Positions 25,912 through 37,574 of a stretch of 64,000 nt of DNA are shown piece after piece (the first letter of the stretch is position 1; each line of letters opens with the position of its first letter). Both the position numbers and the translations under genes were made by a program. Origin of the DNA: Chloroflexota bacterium (GTDB lineage Bacteria > Chloroflexota > Dehalococcoidia > Lucifugimonadales > UBA826). The stretch lies in NCBI GenBank assembly GCA_002722155.1, contig PBKS01000015.1, positions 1-64,000 on the forward strand, written 5' to 3'. Below the pieces are notes generated by a model. It saw nothing but the letters and a program-made list of their open reading frames with translations. It was not told where the DNA came from and searched no databases.

Positions 25912-27108
25912 ATGACAACACCATCTGGAAATATACTCGTTATGCAATCCGGAGGGTCAACCCCCGTTATAAACAGTACCTTGGCTGGCCTTATCAAAAA
26001 CAGTCAAAAACTCTACCCAAAAAGCCGCATTTATGGGAGTGTTCATGGGATTGAAGGCGCGATATCTGGCAAAATACCTGATATTACTGATATATCTAAC
26101 TCTCAGTTAGAATCCTTGGCAAAAATTCCTGGCGCTGCATTGGGAAGTAGCAGACACAAATTGCTCTCTGATGATTTTGAACCTTTATTGAAAACCTTGC
26201 AATCTCATGACATAAGAATTTTTCACATTATAGGTGGTAATGATTCGGCCGAGACTGGACTGAATGTGTCAGTTGCAGCCCAAAAGATCGATTACGAGTT
26301 GCAAGTCATTAATTTGCCTAAGACTATCGACAACGACATAGTTATAACCGATCATTGTCCAGGTTATGGTAGTGCTGCCAGATTCATAAGCCAAGCGACA
26401 TTTGGTGCTGGTCGAGATGCAGAATCAATGGGAGTAAACTCCCCTATTTGCATAATTGAAGTTATGGGCAGAGATTCAGGTTGGTTGGCAGCAGCCAGTT
26501 CCTTCTATAAGAAAACTAACAGAGACGCCCCCCACTTTATAGGAATCCCAGAGGTTCCATTCTCCGAAAAAGACTTCCTTATTTCTATTGAAACCTCTTA
26601 CAGAAATAATGGGTACGCGGTCGGAGTGATCTCAGAAAAAATCAGATCTATAGAAGGTACTTTAAGCGACCAACAGCTGCCGATACTCACAGACGATTTC
26701 GGGCACAATTATTTTGAAAGCCCTAGCAAATATTTATCACAACTCGTCGAGCAACAAATAGGAGTAAGATGCAGATGGGAAAAACCTGGTACGATCCAAC
26801 GTTCCCTGATGGACTCAATCTCAACAACAGATCAAAAAGAAGCCTACAAAATAGGTGAAAAGGCAGTGGAAATTTCTCGATCTGATATGAGTGAAATTAT
26901 ACTGACTATTTCAAGGTCGGATAAGCCAGACTACAACTATTCCATAGAATACGCTGATCTAAAAGAAGTAGCAGGGAAAACCAAATATTTGCCAGAAGAA
27001 TACAGGCCTGACAAACAAGGAAATACCAGCGATTTATTTAAATCTTATCTGCGTCCTTTGCTAGGAAATCCCGTGTACGACACTGAACCTATATTTAGCC
27101 TACGATGA
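25912..27108 (+). CDS. 6-phosphofructokinase, PPi-dependent type
   Basis: A 398-residue PFK-A-family enzyme phosphorylating fructose 6-phosphate. The phosphate-donor site reads GGNDS (108-112) and PKTIDND (136-142). Asp at the Gly104 position and Lys in PKTIDND are the markers of pyrophosphate-using PFKs, since ATP enzymes have GGDGS and PGTIDND. The Asn in place of the usual first Asp is seen in one clade of these enzymes as far as I recall. Also present are GYGSAARFIS and EVMGRDSGWLAAAS for sugar phosphate. It precedes the SAM riboswitch, which has its own promoter, so the two units are probably separate. Confidence 0.9.
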   Translation: MTTPSGNILVMQSGGSTPVINSTLAGLIKNSQKLYPKSRIYGSVHGIEGAISGKIPDITDISNSQLESLAKIPGAALGSSRHKLLSDDFEPLLKTLQSHDIRIFHIIGGNDSAETGLNVSVAAQKIDYELQVINLPKTIDNDIVITDHCPGYGSAARFISQATFGAGRDAESMGVNSPICIIEVMGRDSGWLAAASSFYKKTNRDAPHFIGIPEVPFSEKDFLISIETSYRNNGYAVGVISEKIRSIEGTLSDQQLPILTDDFGHNYFESPSKYLSQLVEQQIGVRCRWEKPGTIQRSLMDSISTTDQKEAYKIGEKAVEISRSDMSEIILTISRSDKPDYNYSIEYADLKEVAGKTKYLPEEYRPDKQGNTSDLFKSYLRPLLGNPVYDTEPIFSLR

Positions 27109-27110
27109 AA

Positions 27111-27139
27111 TTGACTGAATTAACGCTCTAATGTACGAT
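27111..27139 (+). promoter_or_regulatory. Promoter of the SAM-riboswitch operon
   Basis: TTGACT (27111-27116), a 17-bp spacer and TACGAT (27134-27139) lie just before the S-box aptamer, so transcription would begin near 27146 and include the whole riboswitch. It starts right after the phosphofructokinase stop. Confidence 0.55.
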
Positions 27140-27162
27140 TTTTCCACAAACTAAATAGCCAA

Positions 27163-27291
27163 AGCTTATCTAGAGTGGCTGAGGGACTGGCCCTTGGACG
27201 CCCGGCAACCGACTTGCATAAATGCTAAGAAAATTTATGAAAATACGGTGCCAATTCCAGCGGGAGATTAAAGTACCCGAAAGATGAGAGA
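27163..27291 (+). promoter_or_regulatory. SAM-I (S-box) riboswitch aptamer
   Basis: The sequence has the S-box landmarks in order. CTTATCtAGAG opens P1 and the kink-turn region, then comes GAGGGActGGCCC, then GACGCCCGGCAACC, then a P3 arm. GGTGCcAATTCCAGC follows, and a GAAAGATGAGAG end closes P1 against CTTATC. In known S-boxes, SAM binding stabilises P1 and lets a terminator form, shutting off transcription when SAM is plentiful. Here it controls the mtnP-rhodanese-kinase-ahcY-metK genes. Confidence 0.92.
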
Positions 27292-27312
27292 AAAATCTTT
27301 AATTAATTCAGT

Positions 27313-27340
27313 AACTTCTCTCTTTGGGAAGTTTTTTTTT
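27313..27340 (+). terminator. Riboswitch-controlled intrinsic terminator
   Basis: AACTTCTC (27313-27320), loop TCTTT, GGGAAGTT (27326-27333), then a run of nine T. TTCTCTC (27316-27322) can instead pair with GAGAGAA (27286-27292), which overlaps the 3' strand of aptamer P1. That gives a simple antiterminator, so the three pairings are mutually exclusive: low SAM favours the antiterminator and high SAM the terminator. Confidence 0.92.
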
Positions 27341-27372
27341 GGTGAAAAATTATCAAAACTCAAAATAACAAT

Positions 27373-28236
27373 TTGATCCAAGCAGGTTTCATCGGAGGAT
27401 CAGGAGTTTATGAATTGGAAGGTCTCAAAAACATCGAGACCATCGAAATCGAAACTCCTTTTGGTAGTCCCAGTTCAGCAATTACAATAGGTACCTTGGG
27501 AAACATTAAAATGGCTTTTATCCCAAGGCATGGGACTAAACATTCCTTGCTGCCGTCGGAAGTACCATACAGGGCTAATATCTACGCTCTCAAAACTTTA
27601 GGAGTTAAAAAAATAGTGTCGGTGTCAGCAGTAGGAAGCCTGAACGAAAATATTAAACCTATGGATGTAGTCATACCAGATCAATTGATTGACCGGACAA
27701 AAACGCGAGAAAATACTTTTTTTGGAGACGGACTTGTTGCTCATATAAGTTTCGCAAACCCTTTTTGCCTAAATCTTTCAACACTTATTGGATCTTTTTG
27801 CGAAGAGCTTAAGATAGAAAGGCATGCATCTGGAACTTATGTAGCAATCGAGGGACCTCAATTTTCCACAAAGGCTGAGTCTAATTTATACCGCATGTGG
27901 GGGTGCGACATCATCGGAATGACAGCCATTCCAGAAGCGAAATTAGCCCGAGAGGCTGAGATGTGCTATTCCACTATAGCCCTTGTCACAGATTATGACT
28001 GCTGGAAAGATGGTCAAGAAAATGTAAATGCCAGTATGGTTATCAATAATTTAAAACAAAATGTGAACACATCAAAAAAACTTATCAATAAAATAGCTGA
28101 GAATATTAATCTAATATCTGAGAAATGTGAATGCAATGAATCTTTGCGAGAGGCACTGGTTACCCAAAGAATTCTCAACAATCAAGAAATAGCAAAAAAA
28201 TTAAGTTTATTAGTAAAAAAATATATACCAAACTAA
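27373..28236 (+). CDS. mtnP: S-methyl-5'-thioadenosine phosphorylase
   Basis: A 287-residue MTAP of the PNP/MTAP family, splitting MTA with phosphate into adenine and 5-methylthioribose 1-phosphate. Signatures are AGFIGGSGVYEL, FIPRHGTKHSLLPSEVPYRANIYALK, the strand YVAIEGPQFSTKAES, GMTAIPEAKLAREAEMCY and the purine-site TDYDCW. The C-terminal CECNESLREAL is typical. Start is a TTG at 27373 without an obvious ribosome binding site; the codons upstream to the in-frame stop offer no ATG or GTG, so the true start is uncertain. It is the first gene of the SAM-I operon and recycles the MTA produced by SpeE. Confidence 0.92.
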   Translation: MIQAGFIGGSGVYELEGLKNIETIEIETPFGSPSSAITIGTLGNIKMAFIPRHGTKHSLLPSEVPYRANIYALKTLGVKKIVSVSAVGSLNENIKPMDVVIPDQLIDRTKTRENTFFGDGLVAHISFANPFCLNLSTLIGSFCEELKIERHASGTYVAIEGPQFSTKAESNLYRMWGCDIIGMTAIPEAKLAREAEMCYSTIALVTDYDCWKDGQENVNASMVINNLKQNVNTSKKLINKIAENINLISEKCECNESLREALVTQRILNNQEIAKKLSLLVKKYIPN

Positions 28237-28253
28237 AACCAAAGGAGTGCGAA

Positions 28254-28607
28254 ATGCCTAAGCAAATTGAAGGTGAACCTTACGTAAGGATTTCTGTAGA
28301 TGAAGCTGCTGAACTACATGGCAATGAAGATGTGGTCTTTGTAGATGTACGAAGGACCGACGAATATATTGAAGGTCATGTGAAAGGTGCCTTATTCATA
28401 ACTGTCGATGACGTGCTAGCACGAATAGATGAGCTCCCTAAAGACAAAGACCTCATGTTCATATGTGCCGCAGGAGTTAGAAGTGGCCTGGCATGTGAAA
28501 TGGCAGCTTCAATGGGATACGACTCCTCAAAACTCTATAACATAGAGGAAGGTACTCCTACATGGATTGAACGCGGGCACCCAACCAGCCAAGGTACCGA
28601 CTTATAA
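28254..28607 (+). CDS. Single-domain rhodanese
   Basis: A 117-residue rhodanese-like sulfurtransferase. The active-site loop is CAAGVRSG (Cys71), and FVDVRRTDEYIEGHVKGA and the YNIEEGTPTWIERGHP tail are the usual ends. Such proteins carry persulfide sulfur to acceptors or take part in thiol chemistry. GGAG precedes the ATG. Its place between MTA phosphorylase and the kinase in a SAM-regulated operon suggests a job with sulfur amino-acid metabolism (homocysteine or methylthioribose derivatives), but the acceptor is unknown. Confidence 0.88.
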   Translation: MPKQIEGEPYVRISVDEAAELHGNEDVVFVDVRRTDEYIEGHVKGALFITVDDVLARIDELPKDKDLMFICAAGVRSGLACEMAASMGYDSSKLYNIEEGTPTWIERGHPTSQGTDL

Positions 28608-28610
28608 CAT

Positions 28611-30840
<2,230 letters not shown>

Positions 30841-30881
30841 TCAAAAATAAATTCGCCGTTTTATGACTTGGAGACTTGATA

Positions 30882-32093
30882 ATGACTTTAAATTTTATGG
30901 AATCAGAATCCTACTTATTCACTTCGGAATCAGTAACTGAAGGTCATCCCGACAAAATATGTGACCAGATTTCCGACGGCGTCTTAGACGCAATGATCAA
31001 ATTAGACCCAAGGGCTAGAGTAGCATGTGAGGTAGCGTGTACCACCGGTTTGGTGGTTGTAATGGGAGAAATCAGTATATCTGAAGGATATGTGGATATT
31101 CCTGGATTAGTTAGAAACACCCTTAAAAACATCGGCTATACCGACCCTTCATACGGGTTCGACTACCAGTCCTGTGGCGTCATGGTTGCCATCGATGAAC
31201 AATCATCTGACATATCTGCAGGTGTCAGCAATGCTTTGGAAACGAGATCCTCCACTATGTCGGACGATGAAGTTGAATCCCTAGGAGCGGGAGACCAAGG
31301 AATGATGGTTGGCTATGCATGTGACGAAACCCCAGAATTAATGCCTTTGCCCATGGCGCTTTCTCATCGACTGACTAAAAAACTCTCTGATGTGAGAAAA
31401 AGTGGGGAACTTAAGTATCTTAGGCCAGACGGTAAGTCCCAAGTAACGGTCGAATATTCCAAAGGAATCCCTAAACGCGTCCACACCGTCCTGCTCAGCA
31501 ATCAGCATAATCCTGAGGTTGCAAACGACACTATTGAAAAAGATCTTATCGAAAAGGTCGCCAGGGAAATTATCCCTAACGATTTACTTATAGATACTCG
31601 ATTCATCGTGAACCCATCTGGAAGGTTTGTTATAGGAGGACCGGTAGGGGATACAGGATTGACTGGAAGAAAAATATTGGTTGACACTTATGGTGGAATG
31701 GCAAGACATGGTGGTGGTGCATTCTCAGGAAAAGATCCGACAAAGGTTGATAGGTCGGCTGCATATGCTGCAAGATGGGTCGCGAAAAATCTAGTAGCAG
31801 CAGGAGTAGCAACTCAAGCGGAGGTCCAAGTCTCATACGCAATTGGAGTGTCTGCTCCCATATCTGTGTCAGTTGAAACCTTCGGTACGAACAAAATTTC
31901 GAACCAGCAAATTGATCAGATAGTAGAAACACATTTTGACTTAAGACCAGGCGCAATCATAAGAGACTTAGATCTAAGAAGGCCGATATATTATCAAACC
32001 GCATCCTATGGGCACTTTGGTAGAACAGACATTGAATTGCCTTGGGAACAAACAAATAAAGCAGAAGACATAAAGAAGTCCATAGGCCTTTAA
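30882..32093 (+). CDS. metK: S-adenosylmethionine synthetase
   Basis: A 403-residue MAT that makes SAM from methionine and ATP. Key motifs are [16 protein letters not shown] (ATP/metal), [15 protein letters not shown], the polyphosphate loop [23 protein letters not shown], and [16 protein letters not shown]. The length is normal. The ATG at 30882 is favoured, with GGAG 8 nt before it; the TTG two codons upstream would be too close. It is the last enzyme of the SAM block and its product feeds the riboswitch. Confidence 0.95.
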   Translation: MTLNFMESESYLFTSESVTEGHPDKICDQISDGVLDAMIKLDPRARVACEVACTTGLVVVMGEISISEGYVDIPGLVRNTLKNIGYTDPSYGFDYQSCGVMVAIDEQSSDISAGVSNALETRSSTMSDDEVESLGAGDQGMMVGYACDETPELMPLPMALSHRLTKKLSDVRKSGELKYLRPDGKSQVTVEYSKGIPKRVHTVLLSNQHNPEVANDTIEKDLIEKVAREIIPNDLLIDTRFIVNPSGRFVIGGPVGDTGLTGRKILVDTYGGMARHGGGAFSGKDPTKVDRSAAYAARWVAKNLVAAGVATQAEVQVSYAIGVSAPISVSVETFGTNKISNQQIDQIVETHFDLRPGAIIRDLDLRRPIYYQTASYGHFGRTDIELPWEQTNKAEDIKKSIGL

Positions 32094-32109
32094 TTAACGG
32101 AGAGCATTT

Positions 32110-33528
32110 TTGACTATACGATTTGGCACAGACGGCTGGAGAGCCCTGATGTCAGAAGACTTCTCAGTAGAAAATGTCAAAATATGTGCTCAGGCTGTCT
32201 GCAATTTCATGTCAGATCGTGGCATGGGCCAAAATGGACTAATTATCGGATATGACACAAGATTAAATTCTGAAATTTTCGCCAAAACGGTTGCTGAAGT
32301 GGCAACAGGTAATCAAATACCTGTTGTATTATGCGAGAAGCCCTGCCCTACCCCTGTTCTAAGTTACAACCTAGTATTAAGAGAATGTGGGGCAGGTGTA
32401 GTTATCACAGCCAGTCACAACTCAAAAGAATGGAATGGGTTCAAATTTAAACCATCTTACGGGGGTAGTGCATCCCCGGAGATAACTTCAGAAATTGAAA
32501 CCTACATATCTGATATAGAAGATTCAGAACAAATCCCTACTATGCCCATTGCTAGTGCAGAAAAGATCGGATTACTGGAAAAAATTGATCCTGAACCGAC
32601 ATATCTAAATCACATAGCAGAGCTGGTTAATCTAACTCGAATCAGAAACGCAGGTCTAAATATCGCTGTCGATTCTATGCATGGTGCAGGGTCGAAATAT
32701 TTCACAAAACTAATCGAAGGTGGAACCAGTAGGGTTGTGGAGATAAGAGATGAATATAATCCCAATTTCCCAAATATGATTCAACCTGAACCCATAGAAA
32801 AAAACCTGAAACCATTAAAAGATTTTATCGAGGGTTCAAATTTCGACGTGGGTCTGGCTACCGACGGCGATGGGGATAGACTGGGATTGCTGGACGAAAA
32901 TGGTAATTACATTTCTACTCTTCAAGCCTTCGCCTTGATCTGTAAACATCTTCTTGAAAACTTGGAGATGAAAGGTCCCATTATTAAATCCATAACTATG
33001 ACAAATGTGATAAACAAATTGGGGGAACTCCACGAGGTAGACGTCATAGACACCCCAGTAGGGTTCAAATATTTGGGTCCAGTCATGATGGAGGAAAATG
33101 CCATCGCTGCAGGAGAAGAAAGTGGTGGATATGGATTTAATGGTCACATACCTGAAAGAGATGGTCTTCTTTCAGGATTGATGATCTTGGACCTCATGTC
33201 TATTACACAATTAAATCCCTCTGATCTTTTAGAAGAATTAGAAGATTTGGTAGGGGTCTATCACTACGACAGACACGATATTGAATTTGAAGAACAAGAT
33301 CGAGAGGAAAAACTCCTTCAAATAGCCGATGCAAAATTTGAATCTGTAGGAGGTTTAAAAGTAGTATCGACAGATAATAGAGATGGACTTAAATTAAATT
33401 TAGAAGAAAATGCTTGGGCCCTTATCAGGATCTCCGGAACAGAACCGTTGATCAGGATCTATTCAGAAGCATCCACAGCTGATCAGGTGGAAAAAATCAT
33501 CGCAATTTGCAGTAAGATATTCGAATAA
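32110..33528 (+). CDS. Phosphoglucomutase/phosphomannomutase
   Basis: A 472-residue alpha-D-phosphohexomutase that shifts phosphate between C1 and C6 of glucose, mannose or glucosamine phosphates. The phosphoserine is Ser102 in ITASHNSKEWNGFK, the metal loop is DGDGDRLG (about 250), the sugar loop GEESGGYG and the phosphate loop RISGTEPLIRIYSE. It starts with TTG, preceded by CGGAGAG. It is 17 bp after metK and could be part of the same transcript, though its product is a sugar-nucleotide precursor, not a SAM-cycle compound. Confidence 0.93.
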   Translation: MTIRFGTDGWRALMSEDFSVENVKICAQAVCNFMSDRGMGQNGLIIGYDTRLNSEIFAKTVAEVATGNQIPVVLCEKPCPTPVLSYNLVLRECGAGVVITASHNSKEWNGFKFKPSYGGSASPEITSEIETYISDIEDSEQIPTMPIASAEKIGLLEKIDPEPTYLNHIAELVNLTRIRNAGLNIAVDSMHGAGSKYFTKLIEGGTSRVVEIRDEYNPNFPNMIQPEPIEKNLKPLKDFIEGSNFDVGLATDGDGDRLGLLDENGNYISTLQAFALICKHLLENLEMKGPIIKSITMTNVINKLGELHEVDVIDTPVGFKYLGPVMMEENAIAAGEESGGYGFNGHIPERDGLLSGLMILDLMSITQLNPSDLLEELEDLVGVYHYDRHDIEFEEQDREEKLLQIADAKFESVGGLKVVSTDNRDGLKLNLEENAWALIRISGTEPLIRIYSEASTADQVEKIIAICSKIFE

Positions 33529-33600
33529 TGAACCGTAAATTACACATAGTTGATTATTCATAGACCTACCCCTTCCTCACAAAAATGCTAGGAGTCTAAA

Positions 33601-34698
33601 GTGTTAGATAGATTTAAAGTACCTAAAGAAGATGAAGTAAAAGTCTCTGAATCTGCTCTTCGTAAGACAGTCCAAGAAATATTCGCAAAAACTGGGTTAA
33701 GCAAGGAAGATTCCCAAAATGGTGCTGAAGTACTAGTTACCGCAGACTTGAGAGGTGTTGAAAGCCATGGGGTCTCCAATATGCTGAGAATATATGTACA
33801 ACTGTTCGAGCAAGGAGAACTCAATAAAACCCCAAACCTAACGGTGATTAAAGAAACCCCTGGAACAGCGACAATAGACGCAGACAGAGCTCTTGGAATC
33901 ATGGCAGGCGTACCAGCCATGGAAAGAGCTATCTCGAAAGCTAGGAACGTCGGAGTAGGAATTGTAACAATGTTCAATAGTGGACACATGGGAGCTGTCG
34001 GTCATTTCTCAATGATGGCTGCTCAACAAGACATGGTGGGAATGTGCTCAGTAGCGGCTGGTACAGGAATTTTACCGACATTTGGTGCTGAACCCAAACT
34101 AGGAACAAATCCAATTTCTATAGCATCCCCATCAAATCTCGAAGCCCCAATATTGTTTGACGCTGCAACTTCTGCCGTTGCTGGCAACAAATTGAGATTG
34201 GCGGCAAGAGTAGATGCAACACTTTTACCTGGTTGGGTAGCCAGTAGCGACGGGTCCCCGATCATGGAAGAGACGAAAATAGTCAATAGGGACGATTACC
34301 ATCAGCTACCTTTAGGCGGTTCAAGAGAACAAGGCTCACACAAAGGTTACGGTTTCGGACTGATGGTAGAAATACTTGGTTCACTTCTATCTGGAGATGA
34401 CCCAGGAATGTTAAGAGACACACCATCCTGGACACCTTCTAGAACCTATTTTGCTGCCTATAATGTAGAAGCTTTCACAGATGTAAATCTGTACAAAAAA
34501 AATATGGATGACATGCTTTCTACTCTTAAAAACACACCGCCTGCACCTGGCCATGAACGGGTTCTATACCCAGGTCTTTCTGAAAGCGAAGAAATGGCCA
34601 AAAGAAAAGAAACAGGAATACCCCTCCATAAGGAAGTAATTGAATGGTTTTCTTCAACCACAAAAAGGTTAGGGTTAGAAGAAATGGAACTATTGTAA
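33601..34698 (+). CDS. Ldh2-family malate/lactate-type dehydrogenase
   Basis: A 365-residue NAD(P)-dependent 2-hydroxyacid dehydrogenase of the Ldh2/YlbC/ComC family (PF02615), unrelated to Rossmann-type LDH. The segments LVTADLRGVESHGVSNM, the catalytic FNSGHMGAVGHFSMMAA and GTNPISIASPS are family signatures, as is GSREQGSHKGYGFGLMVEILGSLLSG. Possible substrates are malate, lactate, 2,3-diketogulonate, ureidoglycolate or sulfolactate. The ThDP half-enzyme at 17.5 kb makes sulfolactate tempting, but they are not linked. GTG start with TAGGAG upstream. Confidence 0.9.
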   Translation: MLDRFKVPKEDEVKVSESALRKTVQEIFAKTGLSKEDSQNGAEVLVTADLRGVESHGVSNMLRIYVQLFEQGELNKTPNLTVIKETPGTATIDADRALGIMAGVPAMERAISKARNVGVGIVTMFNSGHMGAVGHFSMMAAQQDMVGMCSVAAGTGILPTFGAEPKLGTNPISIASPSNLEAPILFDAATSAVAGNKLRLAARVDATLLPGWVASSDGSPIMEETKIVNRDDYHQLPLGGSREQGSHKGYGFGLMVEILGSLLSGDDPGMLRDTPSWTPSRTYFAAYNVEAFTDVNLYKKNMDDMLSTLKNTPPAPGHERVLYPGLSESEEMAKRKETGIPLHKEVIEWFSSTTKRLGLEEMELL

Positions 34699-34737
34699 AT
34701 ATATATCCGTTAGGTTTTAAGGGTACCTTTCATCAAT

Positions 34738-37533
34738 ATGAACGAAAAAGCTGCAAGTAGAAGTAAGAATAAATCACTGCTGATCCTTATTGATGGGCAC
34801 GCCTTAATCCACCGGGCATTTCATGCCATACAACAACCTTTGACTGTCAGCACAAGTGGCGAGGACGTAAGAGGAGTATATGGATTTATTAATGCTTTTA
34901 TTCGAGCTTTATCAGAACTGAAACCAACTCATGTGGCTATAACCTTTGATCTGTCAGCTCCCACGTTTCGACATAAAATGTTCGATGAATATAAGGCACA
35001 TCGCGCGCCTACTCCTCCTGAACTACGACCTCAATTCGACCGAGTCAGGCAAGCCATGTCGGCATTCCAAGTCCCAATCTACGAAATGGAAGGATATGAG
35101 GCCGATGACCTCCTAGGCACTTTATCTAAGCAAGCAGAGGATATGAATCTAGATACGGTTATATTGACAGGAGATTCTGATACTCTCCAGTTGGTATCTG
35201 AACACACACGAGTTTTTATGAGTTCCAGTTTCCAGAAATCTTCTATGTACGATATAGAAGCTGTGAAAGAAAGATACGGAGGACTCGGACCAGAATTTGT
35301 ATCGCAGATAAAAGCCCTTCAAGGTGACTCATCTGACAATATACCCGGAATCCCAGGCATCGGGATAAAAACTGCCATAAAACTACTTTCAGATTTCGGT
35401 TCTATACAGGGCATATATGAGAATTTAGAAGATGTGACCCCTCCTAGGGCCAAGAAAAATTTGTCTGAGAACATTGATATAGCGGAAAAAAGTCAGATCT
35501 TAACCAAAATAGTTAGGGACGCACCGGTAACACTAGACATTGCCACAAGTGAATTTGGTATTTTTGACAGGGATAAAGTGGTCGACTTATTTAGAGCATT
35601 AGAGTTTCATTCGATAATACCTAAAATTCCTACAAGTAAATCACTCGTTGCCAACGATGCAGAAAATCAGACTCAACTCTCTTTTTTGGATGAGAAAATA
35701 GACACAGAATACATTGTAGTAAACGATGAAAATTCTCTAGCTGATCTAATAACAAAAATAGATATACCGAATGGCTTTTCCTTCGACACAGAAACCACCT
35801 CAACGAATCCAATGACGTGTGAACTAGTGGGTATATCTATAGCTATCGAGCCGCACAAAGGCTGGTATATACCTGTTGGCCATAAAGAAGGAGTCCAGCT
35901 GCGCAAAGATCTAGTCATTGCTGCATTGAAACCTATATTGGAAAATAATGCGGTTCCTAAAAGGGCTCACAACGCCAATTTCGACATGATGGTGTTGATG
36001 AACGATGGCATAAAAGTGGAGGGACTTTCTTTTGACACTATGGTTGCTGCACATCTGTCTGGCAGACGAAATTGGGGGTTGAAAGAACTCACACTAGAGT
36101 GTTTCGGCGAAGAAATGACGCCTATTAAAAATTTGATCGGCACTGGAAAATCGCAAATAACTATGGCAGAAGTACCGATCGACGTAGCTTCAGAATACGC
36201 AACGGCCGACGCAGATTTTACTGAACGCCTTCATAAGATGATGCAATTCGAACTAGAACAAAAAAATATTTCTAAATTATTTGAGGAAGTTGAAGTCCCT
36301 TTAATACCTATTTTAGTCACCATGCAAAGAAATGGTCTCAAACTGAACGAAAAATTATTGGACGATATGTCCATCACCATTGGGCAGCAACTAGACGAAA
36401 TTAAATCCGCAATGTTTGAACTAATCGGCCATGAATTCAATTTGAATTCTCCTAAGCAATTGAGTGAATTACTATTTTCAGAGCTCAATCTTCCTACTAC
36501 AAGAAAAACTAAGAGTGGGCATTCAACTGATGCTCAAGCGTTGGAAGATCTCAAAGTAATCCTAGACAGAGGCGATTCCCAAGATTCTGACCCCAGATCC
36601 TATGAAGTGTTAAACAGAATTTTAGAGCATCGAGAACTGTCCAAAATTAAATCTACCTATATAGATGCCCTACCGACCATGATTAACAAATCTACTGGAC
36701 GTGTTCATACTTCATACAGGCAGACAGGAACAACAACTGGACGCTTATCGAGTAACGATCCCAATGTCCAAAATATTCCTGTTCGAACAGAGCTAGGCAG
36801 GAAAGTTCGTGAAGCTTTTGTGGTTGAAAACCCAGAGGAGAATTTACTGCTGGCCGCCGACTACTCACAAATAGAGCTTAGGGTACTAGCTCATCTATCC
36901 AAAGATTCAGGATTACTGGATGCCTTTCACCGAGGAGAAGACATCCACAGTGCGACTAGCTCTTTAGTAAATGGAATCCCAATAGAATCAGTTACCCCGG
37001 AGATGAGAAGAATTGCCAAGGTCCTAAATTTTGGAGTTATATATGGTTTGAGCCCGCATGGAATAGCACGACAAACTGACCTTACACAAAAAGCAGGAAA
37101 AGAGTTCATAGATATCTACTTCAGCAAATATCCAGGGATATTAAATTATCTGGATAGTGTCAAATCCCAATGCCAATCCAGTGGCTATATAGAAACATTG
37201 TTAGGACGAAGAAGATATCTACCTGAAATAAATTCCAGAAATTTCCACCTGAGAAGTCAAGCTGAAAGAGCTGCCATAAATATGCCGATACAGGGAACCG
37301 CTGCGGATATCATAAAAGTCGCCATGATAAACATCGATCGTCAACTTACAAAGCTGCACTTGAAGTCCAAAATGATACTTCAAGTGCACGATGAACTAAT
37401 ATTTGAGGTTCCTAAAAAAGAACTTCCCGAAATGGAATCCCTCGTGGGGGAACTTATGCCTTCAGCTATATCTCTCGAAGTCCCTCTCGAAATCGAAATG
37501 AAAACGGGTTCTGATTGGGGTAATTTAACCTAA
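34738..37533 (+). CDS. polA: DNA polymerase I
   Basis: A 931-residue family A polymerase with all three parts. The 5' nuclease (1-about 290) starts LLILIDGHALIHRAFHAI and has GYEADDLLGTL and GDSSDNIPGIPGIG. The proofreading domain keeps its residues: Asp and Glu in FDTETTSTNP, Asn/Asp in AHNANFDMMVL, and YATADAD. The polymerase domain has motif A DYSQIELRVLAHL (Asp about 706), motif B RRIAKVLNFGVIYG (Lys about 761) and motif C VHDELIFEV (Asp about 885). It should therefore be able to proofread, unlike many bacterial PolI. It is a single gene. Confidence 0.97.
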   Translation: MNEKAASRSKNKSLLILIDGHALIHRAFHAIQQPLTVSTSGEDVRGVYGFINAFIRALSELKPTHVAITFDLSAPTFRHKMFDEYKAHRAPTPPELRPQFDRVRQAMSAFQVPIYEMEGYEADDLLGTLSKQAEDMNLDTVILTGDSDTLQLVSEHTRVFMSSSFQKSSMYDIEAVKERYGGLGPEFVSQIKALQGDSSDNIPGIPGIGIKTAIKLLSDFGSIQGIYENLEDVTPPRAKKNLSENIDIAEKSQILTKIVRDAPVTLDIATSEFGIFDRDKVVDLFRALEFHSIIPKIPTSKSLVANDAENQTQLSFLDEKIDTEYIVVNDENSLADLITKIDIPNGFSFDTETTSTNPMTCELVGISIAIEPHKGWYIPVGHKEGVQLRKDLVIAALKPILENNAVPKRAHNANFDMMVLMNDGIKVEGLSFDTMVAAHLSGRRNWGLKELTLECFGEEMTPIKNLIGTGKSQITMAEVPIDVASEYATADADFTERLHKMMQFELEQKNISKLFEEVEVPLIPILVTMQRNGLKLNEKLLDDMSITIGQQLDEIKSAMFELIGHEFNLNSPKQLSELLFSELNLPTTRKTKSGHSTDAQALEDLKVILDRGDSQDSDPRSYEVLNRILEHRELSKIKSTYIDALPTMINKSTGRVHTSYRQTGTTTGRLSSNDPNVQNIPVRTELGRKVREAFVVENPEENLLLAADYSQIELRVLAHLSKDSGLLDAFHRGEDIHSATSSLVNGIPIESVTPEMRRIAKVLNFGVIYGLSPHGIARQTDLTQKAGKEFIDIYFSKYPGILNYLDSVKSQCQSSGYIETLLGRRRYLPEINSRNFHLRSQAERAAINMPIQGTAADIIKVAMINIDRQLTKLHLKSKMILQVHDELIFEVPKKELPEMESLVGELMPSAISLEVPLEIEMKTGSDWGNLT

Positions 37534-37574
37534 ATGTTTAAAGGCCATCAGAATATCAAAACGGTCACAGTATT

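Noticed and set aside
25912-27108. GGNDS in the phosphofructokinase as a broken active site
   Set aside because: The Lys of PKTIDND and the Asp of GGND are consistent with the PPi type, and Asn at this place occurs in one clade of these enzymes as far as I recall, so it is not called a defect.
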